Part shown: in pieces, positions 1 through 7,533 of the stretch
Layout: every line of letters starts with the position of its first letter
How positions within the stretch are numbered: position 1 is the stretch's first letter
DNA from: an uncultured Christensenellaceae bacterium
GTDB taxonomy: Bacteria; Bacillota; Clostridia; Christensenellales; Borkfalkiaceae
Length of the DNA stretch: 22,832 nt
Assembly (NCBI GenBank): GCA_910586675.1
Contig: CAJUJO010000024.1
Location: forward strand, 1-22,832
Direction: 5' to 3'
Program-made: the position numbers and the translations under genes
The notes under the pieces: generated by a model
Seen by the model: only the letters and a program-made list of their open reading frames with translations
Told to the model about the DNA's origin: nothing
Database searches by the model: none

Positions 1-79
1 TTGCACGGTCGAGCTTGTGCTGCTCGCGTTGCGCTTTCCTTCGCTGGTATCTTGCTTCGTGTCGTTCGTTGCTTGTCAT
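1..79 (-). CDS. 5' end of a probable DGR-type reverse transcriptase (partial)
   Basis: The minus strand opens with ATG at 79 and reads MTSNERHEARYQRRKAQREQ (then HKLDRA) to the window edge with no stop. This very basic N-terminus with the ERHEARYQRRKA core matches, from memory, the start of reverse transcriptases found with diversity-generating retroelements in gut Clostridia. The RT catalytic domain would lie outside the window, so no active-site residue can be seen. The DNA just upstream on the same strand (80-122) reads like the spacer that usually separates a DGR template repeat from the RT start. The identification rests on 26 residues and could be wrong; another basic protein is possible. 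Confidence 0.45.
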   Translation of the reverse strand, partial: MTSNERHEARYQRRKAQREQHKLDRA

Positions 80-179
80 AATTTTTCGCCTGCCGCACGG
101 CTGTGATGTAGGGCGCAGTCTAAGTCGCTTTGATCGAACACATGAAACGGAATTCAAAGCCAAAGTCAATCAATAGAAA
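80..179 (-). other. Possible DGR template-repeat end / upstream remnant
   Basis: Upstream of the RT-like start, the minus strand holds a short open frame (179 to a TAG at 122-120) reading FLLIDFGFEFRFMCSIKAT. The FGFEFRF stretch resembles the C-terminal end of the formylglycine-enzyme-like (C-type lectin fold) variable regions that DGRs diversify, usually ending in GFR plus hydrophobics. A full template repeat of about 100 bases rich in AAC codons is not present, so if this is a template repeat only its 3' end remains. The same bases are overlapped by an AT-rich frame on the other strand. This is inference from memory of similar loci. Confidence 0.25.
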
Positions 180-403
180 TCACGTTTAGTCAAGTATTAA
201 GTGATGTTCAAAATAAAGGCTTATCTGCTGAAGATATGGTTGAGTTGACAAAACTATTAACGGAATTTGAGAATGAACGCCAAAGCAAGAAAAAGCCTTC
301 GCTTTGGGACAAAGCCAAAAATGTGTTAAAGTATTTGTGTGATAAATCAATTGAAATAGGTATTGCGGTTTTACCTTACATAGTTGGTGCGCTTAATAAA
401 TAA
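146..403 (+). pseudogene. AT-rich ORF fragment without a proper start
   Basis: This frame is open from just after a TGA (143-145) to TAA (401-403), 85 codons. It is lysine- and asparagine-rich and uses AT-rich codons quite unlike the rest of the window. No ATG, GTG or TTG with a ribosome-binding site lies at its 5' end. The only in-frame ATG is at 236, giving 55 residues, without a clear Shine-Dalgarno. The visible protein has a charged helical part (EDMVELTKLLTEFENERQSK) followed by a C-terminal hydrophobic segment (IEIGIAVLPYIVGAL) close to the stop. That layout, charged helices then a short hydrophobic tail, resembles the ends of some small accessory or abortive-infection-type proteins, but I do not recognise a family. 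It is probably the 3' end of a transferred gene cut off at about 145-180. Confidence 0.45.
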
Positions 404-434
404 AAAATGGGACTTCGATTGAAGTCCCATTTTT
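404..434. terminator. Bidirectional intrinsic terminator
   Basis: A perfect 13-bp stem (404-416 with 421-433) with a 4-base GATT loop is flanked by A-runs on the left and T-runs on the right. It therefore reads as an intrinsic terminator on both strands. It closes the AT-rich fragment on the plus strand and the chloride-channel transcript on the minus strand. It also marks the border between the AT-rich left edge and the GC-richer core. Confidence 0.85.
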
Positions 435-541
435 CTTGACTCGCCATTTAAGGTGTATTCCGATAAAAATTTAGTTTTTTGTAAATTCCCTATGGAACAC
501 ACCCTTATGGGGCGGGATGTCATGCATTGATTTTATTCTGT

Positions 542-2194
542 TTACTCCGCTTCGTCCGCGGGTGCTTCCTCTTCCGCCTGATACGGGCTCGCTTGCCATT
601 CGACAAGCTCTCCCGCCGTGGAGACAAGCGTCTTTTTGTAATCGGCTTCCTCGGTCGTTTCTCCCGTTACGATGATGATATCTCCTTCCAAAAGCACCGT
701 CTCGCCGTCGGGAACGATAGTCTGCCCCCCGCGGCTGAGCGATACGACGAGCGCGTCCGACGGCCAAAGCACGTCGCGCACGGCGCGTCCGCTCGCGGGC
801 GTTTCCTTCCCCACTTTAAGCCGCGCGATGATTTTGAGCATCGGCTCGCTTGCGCGCTTTTCTTCGAGAATTCCGTCGAGCAATTTATCGTAAATAGGTT
901 CCGTCCTAAACACGTCGCCGAGCAGATACCCCACCGCTACGCCTAAAATAACGGGCAGAAGAAAGGTAAAATTCCAGGTAAGTTCCACAACCATGACGAT
1001 CGCCGTAATGGGCGCTTTTACCACCGTCGTGAAGAACGCCGCCATGCAGATCATGACGAGTGCGTCGGCAAACGCCGGATCCATGCCCATCCGCACGCAC
1101 AAAAGGCTTAAAAGCGCGCCTAAGCCTGCGCCGATCGCCAGCATGGGGATAAACACGCCGCACGGCACGCCCGCGCCCATGTTGGTAATCGACACCGTAA
1201 ATTTCAGCACAACAACGATAAGGAGCGTCGCCCACAGCGGGGAAGAGAACACGCGCTCCACCCCCGCGGAACCGCTCCCGAGCGATTCGATGAAATCATG
1301 TCCGCCGCCCATAACGTTGACGGTTATAAGTCCGAAAACGCCCGCCATCAGAAACGGAATGAGCATTTTACCCGTGCCCTTCCAAAAAGTGATCTTCGCA
1401 AACAGTTTTTTGGCGCGAAACACGAGGAAGTAAAACCCTACGCCGCACAAGCCGCACACGGCAGCGGCAAACAGGACGTATAGACAAAACAGAAAGTCGG
1501 CAGACTGCGGAAACTGAAAGGTAGTAAAGGTCGCGCCGACGGAAAGCCCCATAAGCGGACGAAGCACGTTCCGCGTGATAATGCCGACGACGACGGAGAT
1601 AAAAGAACACACGAACACTTCGGGCGTGAAGCGCTTATGCGCTTCCTCGAAAGCGAACGCCATGCCCGTCAAAGGCGCGTTGAAGGCTACGGCGAGCCCC
1701 GTGCAAGCGCCGCCCGTGATCTGATAGCGACGGATCATCTCGTTTCTGCGCAGAAGGTCGCTCGTACCGTAACCGCAAGCGCCGCCGATCTGAATGCTCG
1801 GGCCCTCGCTTCCCGCCGAAAGCCCCATGAAAATGGTGAACAGGCTGGCGGCGAACATGCCCGTAAGCACCTGATACCACTTGAAGCGCAGAAGTCCGCG
1901 CGTCGCGCCCTCCGTCTGCGGAATGCCGCTGCCGCGTATCATGGGAATAAAACGGAGCACGCCGCCGACGACGATTGCTCCGACCGCAAGCGCGAGAAAG
2001 AGGAGCGGGATAAACGCGGGATGTTCGCGGAAAAATCCGTAATAGCCCGCGGAAAACTCCTCCGCCATGTGCGCGAGCACGTTATACAGCGTTACGACGA
2101 GCCCCGCAAAGAAGCCCGTGAGCGCGCCCACGGCGACGAGCTGCACGCCGTAATGATAAGCTTTTTTGCTGATTTGTTTGATGTTTTTTTTCAT
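542..2194 (-). CDS. ClC-family chloride channel / H+ antiporter with C-terminal TrkA-C domain
   Basis: A 550-residue integral membrane protein that moves chloride, probably in exchange for protons. The three ClC selectivity segments are present: GSGIP (88-92, Ser89), GSEGPSIQIGG (128-138, gating Glu130) and GAGVPCGVFIPMLAIGAGLG (340-359). The intracellular proton glutamate falls in FAFEEAHKRF (Glu184). The residue aligned with the central chloride-coordinating tyrosine is phenylalanine (Phe409 in WNFTFLLP). Residues of about 455-525 form a regulatory TrkA-C (RCK-C-like) domain, including EGDIIIVTG, followed by an acidic tail. The start ATG follows GGAAGAAG. It is the last gene of a long minus-strand run, 69 bases after the DUF4375 gene, and has its own promoter candidate there. 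Whether it is a channel or an exchanger cannot be settled here; the retained proton glutamate favours exchange. Confidence 0.92.
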   Translation of the reverse strand: MKKNIKQISKKAYHYGVQLVAVGALTGFFAGLVVTLYNVLAHMAEEFSAGYYGFFREHPAFIPLLFLALAVGAIVVGGVLRFIPMIRGSGIPQTEGATRGLLRFKWYQVLTGMFAASLFTIFMGLSAGSEGPSIQIGGACGYGTSDLLRRNEMIRRYQITGGACTGLAVAFNAPLTGMAFAFEEAHKRFTPEVFVCSFISVVVGIITRNVLRPLMGLSVGATFTTFQFPQSADFLFCLYVLFAAAVCGLCGVGFYFLVFRAKKLFAKITFWKGTGKMLIPFLMAGVFGLITVNVMGGGHDFIESLGSGSAGVERVFSSPLWATLLIVVVLKFTVSITNMGAGVPCGVFIPMLAIGAGLGALLSLLCVRMGMDPAFADALVMICMAAFFTTVVKAPITAIVMVVELTWNFTFLLPVILGVAVGYLLGDVFRTEPIYDKLLDGILEEKRASEPMLKIIARLKVGKETPASGRAVRDVLWPSDALVVSLSRGGQTIVPDGETVLLEGDIIIVTGETTEEADYKKTLVSTAGELVEWQASPYQAEEEAPADEAE

Positions 2195-2226
2195 ATCCGT
2201 AACTTCTTCCGTTTATTAACCTTTCC

Positions 2227-2255
2227 ATCTTATCACAAACGCGGCGGGAAGTAAA
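2227..2255 (-). promoter_or_regulatory. Promoter candidate for the ClC gene
   Basis: On the minus strand TTTACT (2255-2250), a 17-base spacer and TAAGAT (2232-2227), with a TGA giving an extended -10. It starts transcription about 25 bases before the ClC ATG, so this gene could be expressed apart from the upstream operon. Confidence 0.45.
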
Positions 2256-2263
2256 CAAGAAAT

Positions 2264-3346
2264 TTATTCTGCCGGAAAATTTTCCAGAATGTAATTTCTC
2301 GTGCTCTCCCCGATGCGGAAAAACATCGTCCCGCCGTCGGGAATCGGGTCTTTTTCGTAAGGGTCTTCGCCCTTTTTTGCTTTTTCGCTCAAAGCCCTGC
2401 GCTTTTCCAAGGGGTTGCGCGCCTCCCATATGAGAAATTCCGAGAGACGTCTTTTAATCAGCGTTTTATCCGTCCATTGGCGCACGAACGCCTCGTAATC
2501 GGCTATGACCTGCTCCACGTTTCTCTGCTTTAATTCCGTCATAAAATGCCCGTAATAATCGCCGACCGCAGGTGCGTTTTCGATCACGATGCCGGGACGT
2601 ATGTAATAATCGTCCTTGTCGTATACGCTGCCTTGAATATAAAAAACGAGGGTAAATCCGCCGACGTTCTTTTTCCAACGCTTATTCTGTTTTTTATATC
2701 CCCGTTCTTTGAGATAAGGCGCGATCCCTTCGATAAGGTCGAATTCCGTAAGCGTCCGCTTATATTTATAGTTGTTTGCGACGCGCGTCGCGAGATCGGG
2801 CAACACCTTCTTTTCCATGCCGTCATAATCGAAATCGCGGTTAAATCTCTCGCAATCCTCTCCCCTACCGCGCGCCTGCAATGCGGCGGAAAACAACTCG
2901 GACGTGCCCTTCGGCAGCAGCCATTGAAACAGTTTTTCCGTGCGGGGTAGATCCCAGCCGTCGCTTTCCGCAAAATCCCACAGCTGACCGAATCCGCCGT
3001 TGCACACCTCGTTGTAACAACACATGATCTGATAGGCGCCGAGAAGCAGACTGTTTCCCTTTATCTCCTCTGCGTTGCAATTTGTCCACCAATCAACAAA
3101 TGCGGAATAATCGTCCGTTTCCGCAACGGGCACAGCCGCTTTGCCGCCGTCCTTTTTCCCTCTCTTCCCCGCAAGATATGCGGCGAGAAAACCCGAAGCG
3201 GACAGAAAAAATGCGGCGGAAAGAAAAACGAATAGCCAAACAGCATTGGGGTTTGGGAGGAATCCCTTTATAAGCACAAGGAGCGCGCTCGCAGCGGACA
3301 AACAGTAAAAGAGGATAAAAAGAACCTTCTTTTTCTTTTCGCTCAT
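2264..3346 (-). CDS. DUF4375 (DMP19-like) domain protein with two N-terminal membrane segments
   Basis: A 360-residue protein. Two hydrophobic segments (about 8-28 and 36-58) anchor it in the membrane; a Lys/Gly-rich linker follows, then a soluble domain from about residue 79. That domain carries the signature YNEVCNGGFGQLWDF (111-125), the pattern (NEVxNGGFxQ) of the DUF4375/DMP19 family, followed by the usual aromatic and helical segments. The family has no firmly established function; some members are DNA-mimic or immunity-like proteins, and I do not assign one here. The membrane anchor is an unusual addition. The start is clear: AAGGAGGA lies 7-8 bases before the ATG. It begins 27 bases after the acetyltransferase gene, so it is probably co-transcribed with it. 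Confidence 0.75.
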   Translation of the reverse strand: MSEKKKKVLFILFYCLSAASALLVLIKGFLPNPNAVWLFVFLSAAFFLSASGFLAAYLAGKRGKKDGGKAAVPVAETDDYSAFVDWWTNCNAEEIKGNSLLLGAYQIMCCYNEVCNGGFGQLWDFAESDGWDLPRTEKLFQWLLPKGTSELFSAALQARGRGEDCERFNRDFDYDGMEKKVLPDLATRVANNYKYKRTLTEFDLIEGIAPYLKERGYKKQNKRWKKNVGGFTLVFYIQGSVYDKDDYYIRPGIVIENAPAVGDYYGHFMTELKQRNVEQVIADYEAFVRQWTDKTLIKRRLSEFLIWEARNPLEKRRALSEKAKKGEDPYEKDPIPDGGTMFFRIGESTRNYILENFPAE

Positions 3347-3373
3347 ACGACCGTCCTCCTTATCCTATGCTCT

Positions 3374-4048
3374 TCATTCGATCGTCGTCCAAAAGGTATA
3401 ACCCGCCCCTGCCGTCATGCCGAGTTTTCCCTGTAAGGAAATGGATGCGGCGTTATCGGCATACACGTCGCATACGGGCACGCGCCCCTGCGACATAACG
3501 CTGCCGATGAGATATTTTTCCAGCTCGGCGCCGATCCCGCGGCGGCGGTATGCTTCGAACACCTTTAACATGCCCATCGTTCCGTCCGAATGCCGCCCGA
3601 TAAAACCGAGAAGCGTTTCCCCTTCCAATGCGCCGAACACGCCCTTTTCCGCCATCATGCCGCGCAGCTCTTCCGCCGTGTAGCCTCCGTACGCTTCGGC
3701 GACCGCTTCCGCATAAGACGGGCTTAACGGGCAAATGCAAAGCGAGCCCGACACGGGCGGCGCCTGTTTTTTCAGATAGGCAAATTTGAGGCACGGTTGG
3801 CTCTTAAAGCCCAGCCTTTGCGGCGCGTCCTGCGGCAAGTTCATGAGGCACAGCTCTCCGCGCGGCGCGTATTCCCGAAACGCCTCTTCGTCCGCAAAGA
3901 GGCACTTACGCAGCCCGCCTTTCAGGCGCACTTCGGCGACGCGGTCGGTGCACGCGACGAGCTCCCCGCCTTCGTGCTCTAATAAATCATTCAGCCCCGC
4001 CGCATATACGCGGAACGCGGGATTTTGCAAAACAGTTAAATTTCTCAT
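3374..4048 (-). CDS. GNAT-family N-acetyltransferase
   Basis: A 224-residue cytoplasmic protein expected to transfer an acetyl group from acetyl-CoA to an amine; the substrate is unknown. The C-terminal half (about 100-224) is a GNAT fold. The acetyl-CoA pyrophosphate loop is RRRGIG (168-173) after the strand MLKVFEAY, and the last strands include CDVYADNAASISLQGKLGM, the usual N-A-S-(x)n-LG ending. The N-terminal 95 residues are a separate small domain, as in the two-domain FR47-like GNATs. Its ATG overlaps the stop of the ABC exporter gene by four bases (ATGA, 4048-4045), so the two are probably translationally coupled. A role in detoxifying a compound that the exporter removes is possible but not shown. 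Confidence 0.85.
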   Translation of the reverse strand: MRNLTVLQNPAFRVYAAGLNDLLEHEGGELVACTDRVAEVRLKGGLRKCLFADEEAFREYAPRGELCLMNLPQDAPQRLGFKSQPCLKFAYLKKQAPPVSGSLCICPLSPSYAEAVAEAYGGYTAEELRGMMAEKGVFGALEGETLLGFIGRHSDGTMGMLKVFEAYRRRGIGAELEKYLIGSVMSQGRVPVCDVYADNAASISLQGKLGMTAGAGYTFWTTIE

Positions 4049-5796
4049 ACGGCAAACTGCGCGTTGTAGAGTTCGGCGTAGAATCCGCCCTTTTCGAGCA
4101 GCTCTTCGTGCGTGCCCTGTTCCACAATATTGCCCGCGTTCATGACCAAAATCAAATCCGCCGTCCGTATCGTCGATAAGCGGTGCGCAACGATAAAGCT
4201 CGTTCTGCCCTGCATGAGTTTCAAAAAGGCGTCCTGTACTTTAAGCTCGGTACGGGTGTCGATGGAGCTCGTCGCTTCGTCTAAAATGAGCATGGGCGGC
4301 ATGCACAGCATGACGCGCGCGATGCAGAGAAGCTGCTTCTGTCCCTGCGACAGCGCCCCCTCGCCGCCGATGACGGTATCGTACCCCTGCGGCAAACGCT
4401 TGATAAAGGAATGTGCGTGCGCCGCCTTCGCCGCGGCGATCATTTCCTCTTCCGTGCAATCGGGCCTGCCCATGCACAGGTTTTCCCGCACGGTGGCGCG
4501 TTTTAACCACGTTTCCTGCAACACCATGCCGTAGTTTGTGCGCAACGATCTGCGCGTAACCGTACGGATGTCTTTGCCGTCCACGCGGACGCTTCCGCCG
4601 TTCACGTCATAAAAGCGCATCAAGAGGTTAATGAGCGTCGTCTTTCCGCAGCCCGTCGGGCCGACAATTGCAACGCGCTGTCCCGCTCTTGCCTGCACGT
4701 TCAATCCCTCGATAAGCTTGCGTTCGGGCGTATAGGAAAATTCCACGTCTTCGAGCGACACATTCCCTTCCGCCCTGCCGAGCTCTTCGCATTCCCCGTC
4801 GGAAGGCTGCGGTTCGGCTTTGATAAGAGCGAACACGCGGGAAGCGCACGCGAGCGCATTCTGAAATTCGGCGACAACTTCAGAAATTTCGTTGAACGGC
4901 TTGGTGTATTGGTTGGAGTAGGAAAGAAAGGTGGAAAGATTCCCCACCGTAAAGGGAAGCGCCGCGCCCGCCGTCGCAATGACGAACAGCGCGCCCGAGA
5001 GCGCCACCGCCGCATACACAACGGAGTTGATAAACCGCGTTACGGGGTTTGTGGTGGAAGAAAAGAAAATGGCGCGGAGCGAGCTCTTCCTCAGTTTTTC
5101 GTTGATAACGGCGAACCGCTCCTCGTTCTCGTCCTCGTGCGTGTAGGCTTTTACCACCTTTAAGTTGCCGATCATCTCGTCGATAAACGCCGTCTGCTCG
5201 GCACGCGCTTCCGACTGCACCTTAAACATCGCATATGTGCGCGAAGCGATAAACTTTGCCGCAAAAAACGAAAGGGGCGTGATACAGAACACGATGAGCG
5301 CGATTTCCCAGCGCATTAAAATCATGATGACGAGCACGCCGACGATGGTCGCAATTCCCGTGAAAATCTGCGTGAAGCCGAGCAGCAATCCTTCGGAAAA
5401 TTGCTCCGCATCGGTAATGACCACGCTCGCGATCTCGCCGTAAGCGCGCGCGTCGATATAGCTCAGCGGCAGAACTTCTATTCTACGGAAGGCGTCCCTT
5501 CGCACGTCGGCGAGCACGTGATAGGCAATTTTATTGTTACACAGGCTCATGAGCCACTGCGAAACCGCCGCCCCGCCGATGCATATGCCGATGGCGATAA
5601 ACAACTCGTAAAGACGGATATAATCCACATTCCCGCGTCCGACGATACGGTCCACCGAAAGCCCCGCGAGGTACGGCACCGCGAGCGATGCCGCAACGTT
5701 TACGATCGCGAGGACGACCGTGCAGAGGAGATAAAACCAATAAGGACGGAGACAGCGCATGATCCCCGCGAACGTTCCGTTTGCGCGCTTTTTCAT
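4045..5796 (-). CDS. ABC exporter half-transporter, canonical-ATPase subunit of a heterodimer
   Basis: A 583-residue type IV ABC exporter half, with an N-terminal six-helix membrane domain (about 18-320) and a C-terminal nucleotide-binding domain. Walker A is GPTGCGKT (379-386), the Q-loop glutamine is 427, the signature is LSQGQ (482-486), Walker B is LILDE with catalytic Glu507, and the switch histidine is His538 in AHRLS. The ATPase residues are complete, while the signature departs from LSGGQ, as in the consensus-site partner of heterodimers such as TM288, LmrD and BmrD. Its start overlaps the stop of the preceding ABC gene by four bases (ATGA, 5796-5793). Together the pair should export drugs, lipids or other hydrophobic compounds at the cost of ATP; the substrate cannot be read from sequence. 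Confidence 0.92.
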   Translation of the reverse strand: MKKRANGTFAGIMRCLRPYWFYLLCTVVLAIVNVAASLAVPYLAGLSVDRIVGRGNVDYIRLYELFIAIGICIGGAAVSQWLMSLCNNKIAYHVLADVRRDAFRRIEVLPLSYIDARAYGEIASVVITDAEQFSEGLLLGFTQIFTGIATIVGVLVIMILMRWEIALIVFCITPLSFFAAKFIASRTYAMFKVQSEARAEQTAFIDEMIGNLKVVKAYTHEDENEERFAVINEKLRKSSLRAIFFSSTTNPVTRFINSVVYAAVALSGALFVIATAGAALPFTVGNLSTFLSYSNQYTKPFNEISEVVAEFQNALACASRVFALIKAEPQPSDGECEELGRAEGNVSLEDVEFSYTPERKLIEGLNVQARAGQRVAIVGPTGCGKTTLINLLMRFYDVNGGSVRVDGKDIRTVTRRSLRTNYGMVLQETWLKRATVRENLCMGRPDCTEEEMIAAAKAAHAHSFIKRLPQGYDTVIGGEGALSQGQKQLLCIARVMLCMPPMLILDEATSSIDTRTELKVQDAFLKLMQGRTSFIVAHRLSTIRTADLILVMNAGNIVEQGTHEELLEKGGFYAELYNAQFAV

Positions 5797-7508
5797 ACCG
5801 CCTCCTCCTTGTACTGCGAATTATGGATCTCGCGGTAGACCGCGCACGTTTGAAGCAGTTCCTCGTGCGTGCCCTTGCCGACGGCTTGCCCGTCGTCGAG
5901 CACGATGATCTGATCGGCGTGCCGTACGGAAGCCGTGCGCTGGGATACAATGAAAGTAGTTCCGCCCCGTGCTTTGAGCGCGGCGCGCAGGCGCGCGTCC
6001 GTCGCGTAGTCGAGCGCGGAGGAGGAATCGTCTAAAATAAGAATCTCGGGATTCCGCACGAGCGCGCGGGCAATCGCAAGGCGCTGGCGCTGTCCGCCCG
6101 AAAGGTTTTTGCCCTCCTGCGCAATCTCTCCGTCAAGTCCTCCCTTAGAAGCGACTACGTCCTCCGCCTGCGCCGTTTGCACGGCGGCGATCATTTCCGC
6201 TTCCCCCGCGTTTCCGTTGCCCCACAAAAGATTGGATCTGATAGTACCCTTAAAGAGCACCGACTTTTGAAGCACGACGGCGACTTCTTCTCGAAGCGTC
6301 TCCGCCGGAATTGCATTTACGTTTTGCCCGTTTACGCGCACGCTTCCTTCCGTCGCGCCGTAAAAGCGGGGAATGAGGTTGACGAGCGTACTCTTGCCCG
6401 AGCCCGTGCCGCCGATAATTCCCACCGTTTCCCCGCGGCGGGCGGTAAAGGAAATATCCGTCAAAGCGGGCTCCCCGCCCCCCTCGTAGGAAAAGGTTAC
6501 GCCGTCGAATTCCACGGCAACGTCCGTTTCGGGTAACGGCTCTTCCGCCGATAAAACGGGCGGCTCCGTCGGCGTGTCGAGCACCGCGCCGATCCGTTTC
6601 TGGCAGGAAACGGCTTTGGTAATGGTTACGATAAGGTTGGCGAGCTTGACGAGCTCCACGAGAATCTGCGAAAGATAGCCGTACAGCGCAATGACGCCGC
6701 CCTGATCGAGGCTTCCGCCGTCCACGCGGATCGCGCCCACGTACAAGAGCGCAATGACGGCGAGGTTGACGAGCACGAAGGTGAGCGGATTGGTCAGCGC
6801 GGCGACGAGCCCCGCGCGCTTCTGCGATTTTTTGAGCGCCGCATTGCGCGCTTCGAATTCGTTGATTTCGCTCTGCTCGTTGCAGAACGCGCGGATGACG
6901 CGCACGCCCGCGAGGTTTTCCCGCGTGGAGGAATACACTTTGTCCAGCCTGCTCTGCACGCGCTGAAAAAGAGGAATGCACGCCCCCATAACGGCGAACA
7001 CCGCGGCGGCGAGGAGCGGTATGACGGCGACGAAGACGAGCGCCGTCTTCACGTCTACGAAAAAGGCAAAAATCATGGCGCCGAATACGATGAACGGTGA
7101 ACGCAAAAACAGACGCAGAGTCATATTGACCCCCGTCTGCACCTGATTGACGTCGCTCGTCATGCGGGTTATCATCGTGGAAGTGCCCGTCTCGTCTATC
7201 TGCGAAAAGGAAAAGGACTGCAACTTTGCAAACAGCTTTTCCCTGAGCGCGCTCGAAGCCCCCACCGCCGCGCGCGCCGCGAAATACTGCGCCGTCAGTG
7301 AAAATGCAAGCCCCGCCGCGCCCAAGCCGACGAGCACGAGGCTCATGCGGATAATATACGGCTTATCCCCCGCAGCAATGCCGTTGTTGACGATCAAAGC
7401 GACGATGATTGGTACGACGAGCTCCAGACTCGCTTCCAACAGTTTGAAAAGAGGCGCGAGCACCGTCTCTTTCTTATAGCCCTTCAAACAGGAAAGCAAA
7501 TGTTTCAA
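5793..7508 (-). CDS. ABC exporter half-transporter, degenerate-site subunit of a heterodimer
   Basis: A 571-residue ABC exporter half with a six-helix membrane domain (about 15-305) and an ATPase domain with Walker A GGTGSGKS (366-373) and a canonical LSGGQ signature (469-473). Two key residues are changed: Walker B is LILDD, with Asp494 in place of the catalytic glutamate, and the switch histidine is Gln523 (SQR). This pairing of a degenerate subunit with a complete one matches TM287/288, LmrCD and BmrCD. The start is TTG at 7508: an AGGAG lies eight bases upstream, and the nearby ATG at 7537 is in another frame. It begins 25 bases after the cation-exchanger stop with no terminator between, so read-through from the Mn2+-controlled promoter is likely. 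Confidence 0.9.
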   Translation of the reverse strand: MKHLLSCLKGYKKETVLAPLFKLLEASLELVVPIIVALIVNNGIAAGDKPYIIRMSLVLVGLGAAGLAFSLTAQYFAARAAVGASSALREKLFAKLQSFSFSQIDETGTSTMITRMTSDVNQVQTGVNMTLRLFLRSPFIVFGAMIFAFFVDVKTALVFVAVIPLLAAAVFAVMGACIPLFQRVQSRLDKVYSSTRENLAGVRVIRAFCNEQSEINEFEARNAALKKSQKRAGLVAALTNPLTFVLVNLAVIALLYVGAIRVDGGSLDQGGVIALYGYLSQILVELVKLANLIVTITKAVSCQKRIGAVLDTPTEPPVLSAEEPLPETDVAVEFDGVTFSYEGGGEPALTDISFTARRGETVGIIGGTGSGKSTLVNLIPRFYGATEGSVRVNGQNVNAIPAETLREEVAVVLQKSVLFKGTIRSNLLWGNGNAGEAEMIAAVQTAQAEDVVASKGGLDGEIAQEGKNLSGGQRQRLAIARALVRNPEILILDDSSSALDYATDARLRAALKARGGTTFIVSQRTASVRHADQIIVLDDGQAVGKGTHEELLQTCAVYREIHNSQYKEEAV

Positions 7509-7533
7509 AACGCGACTCCTTTTTCATGGAATA

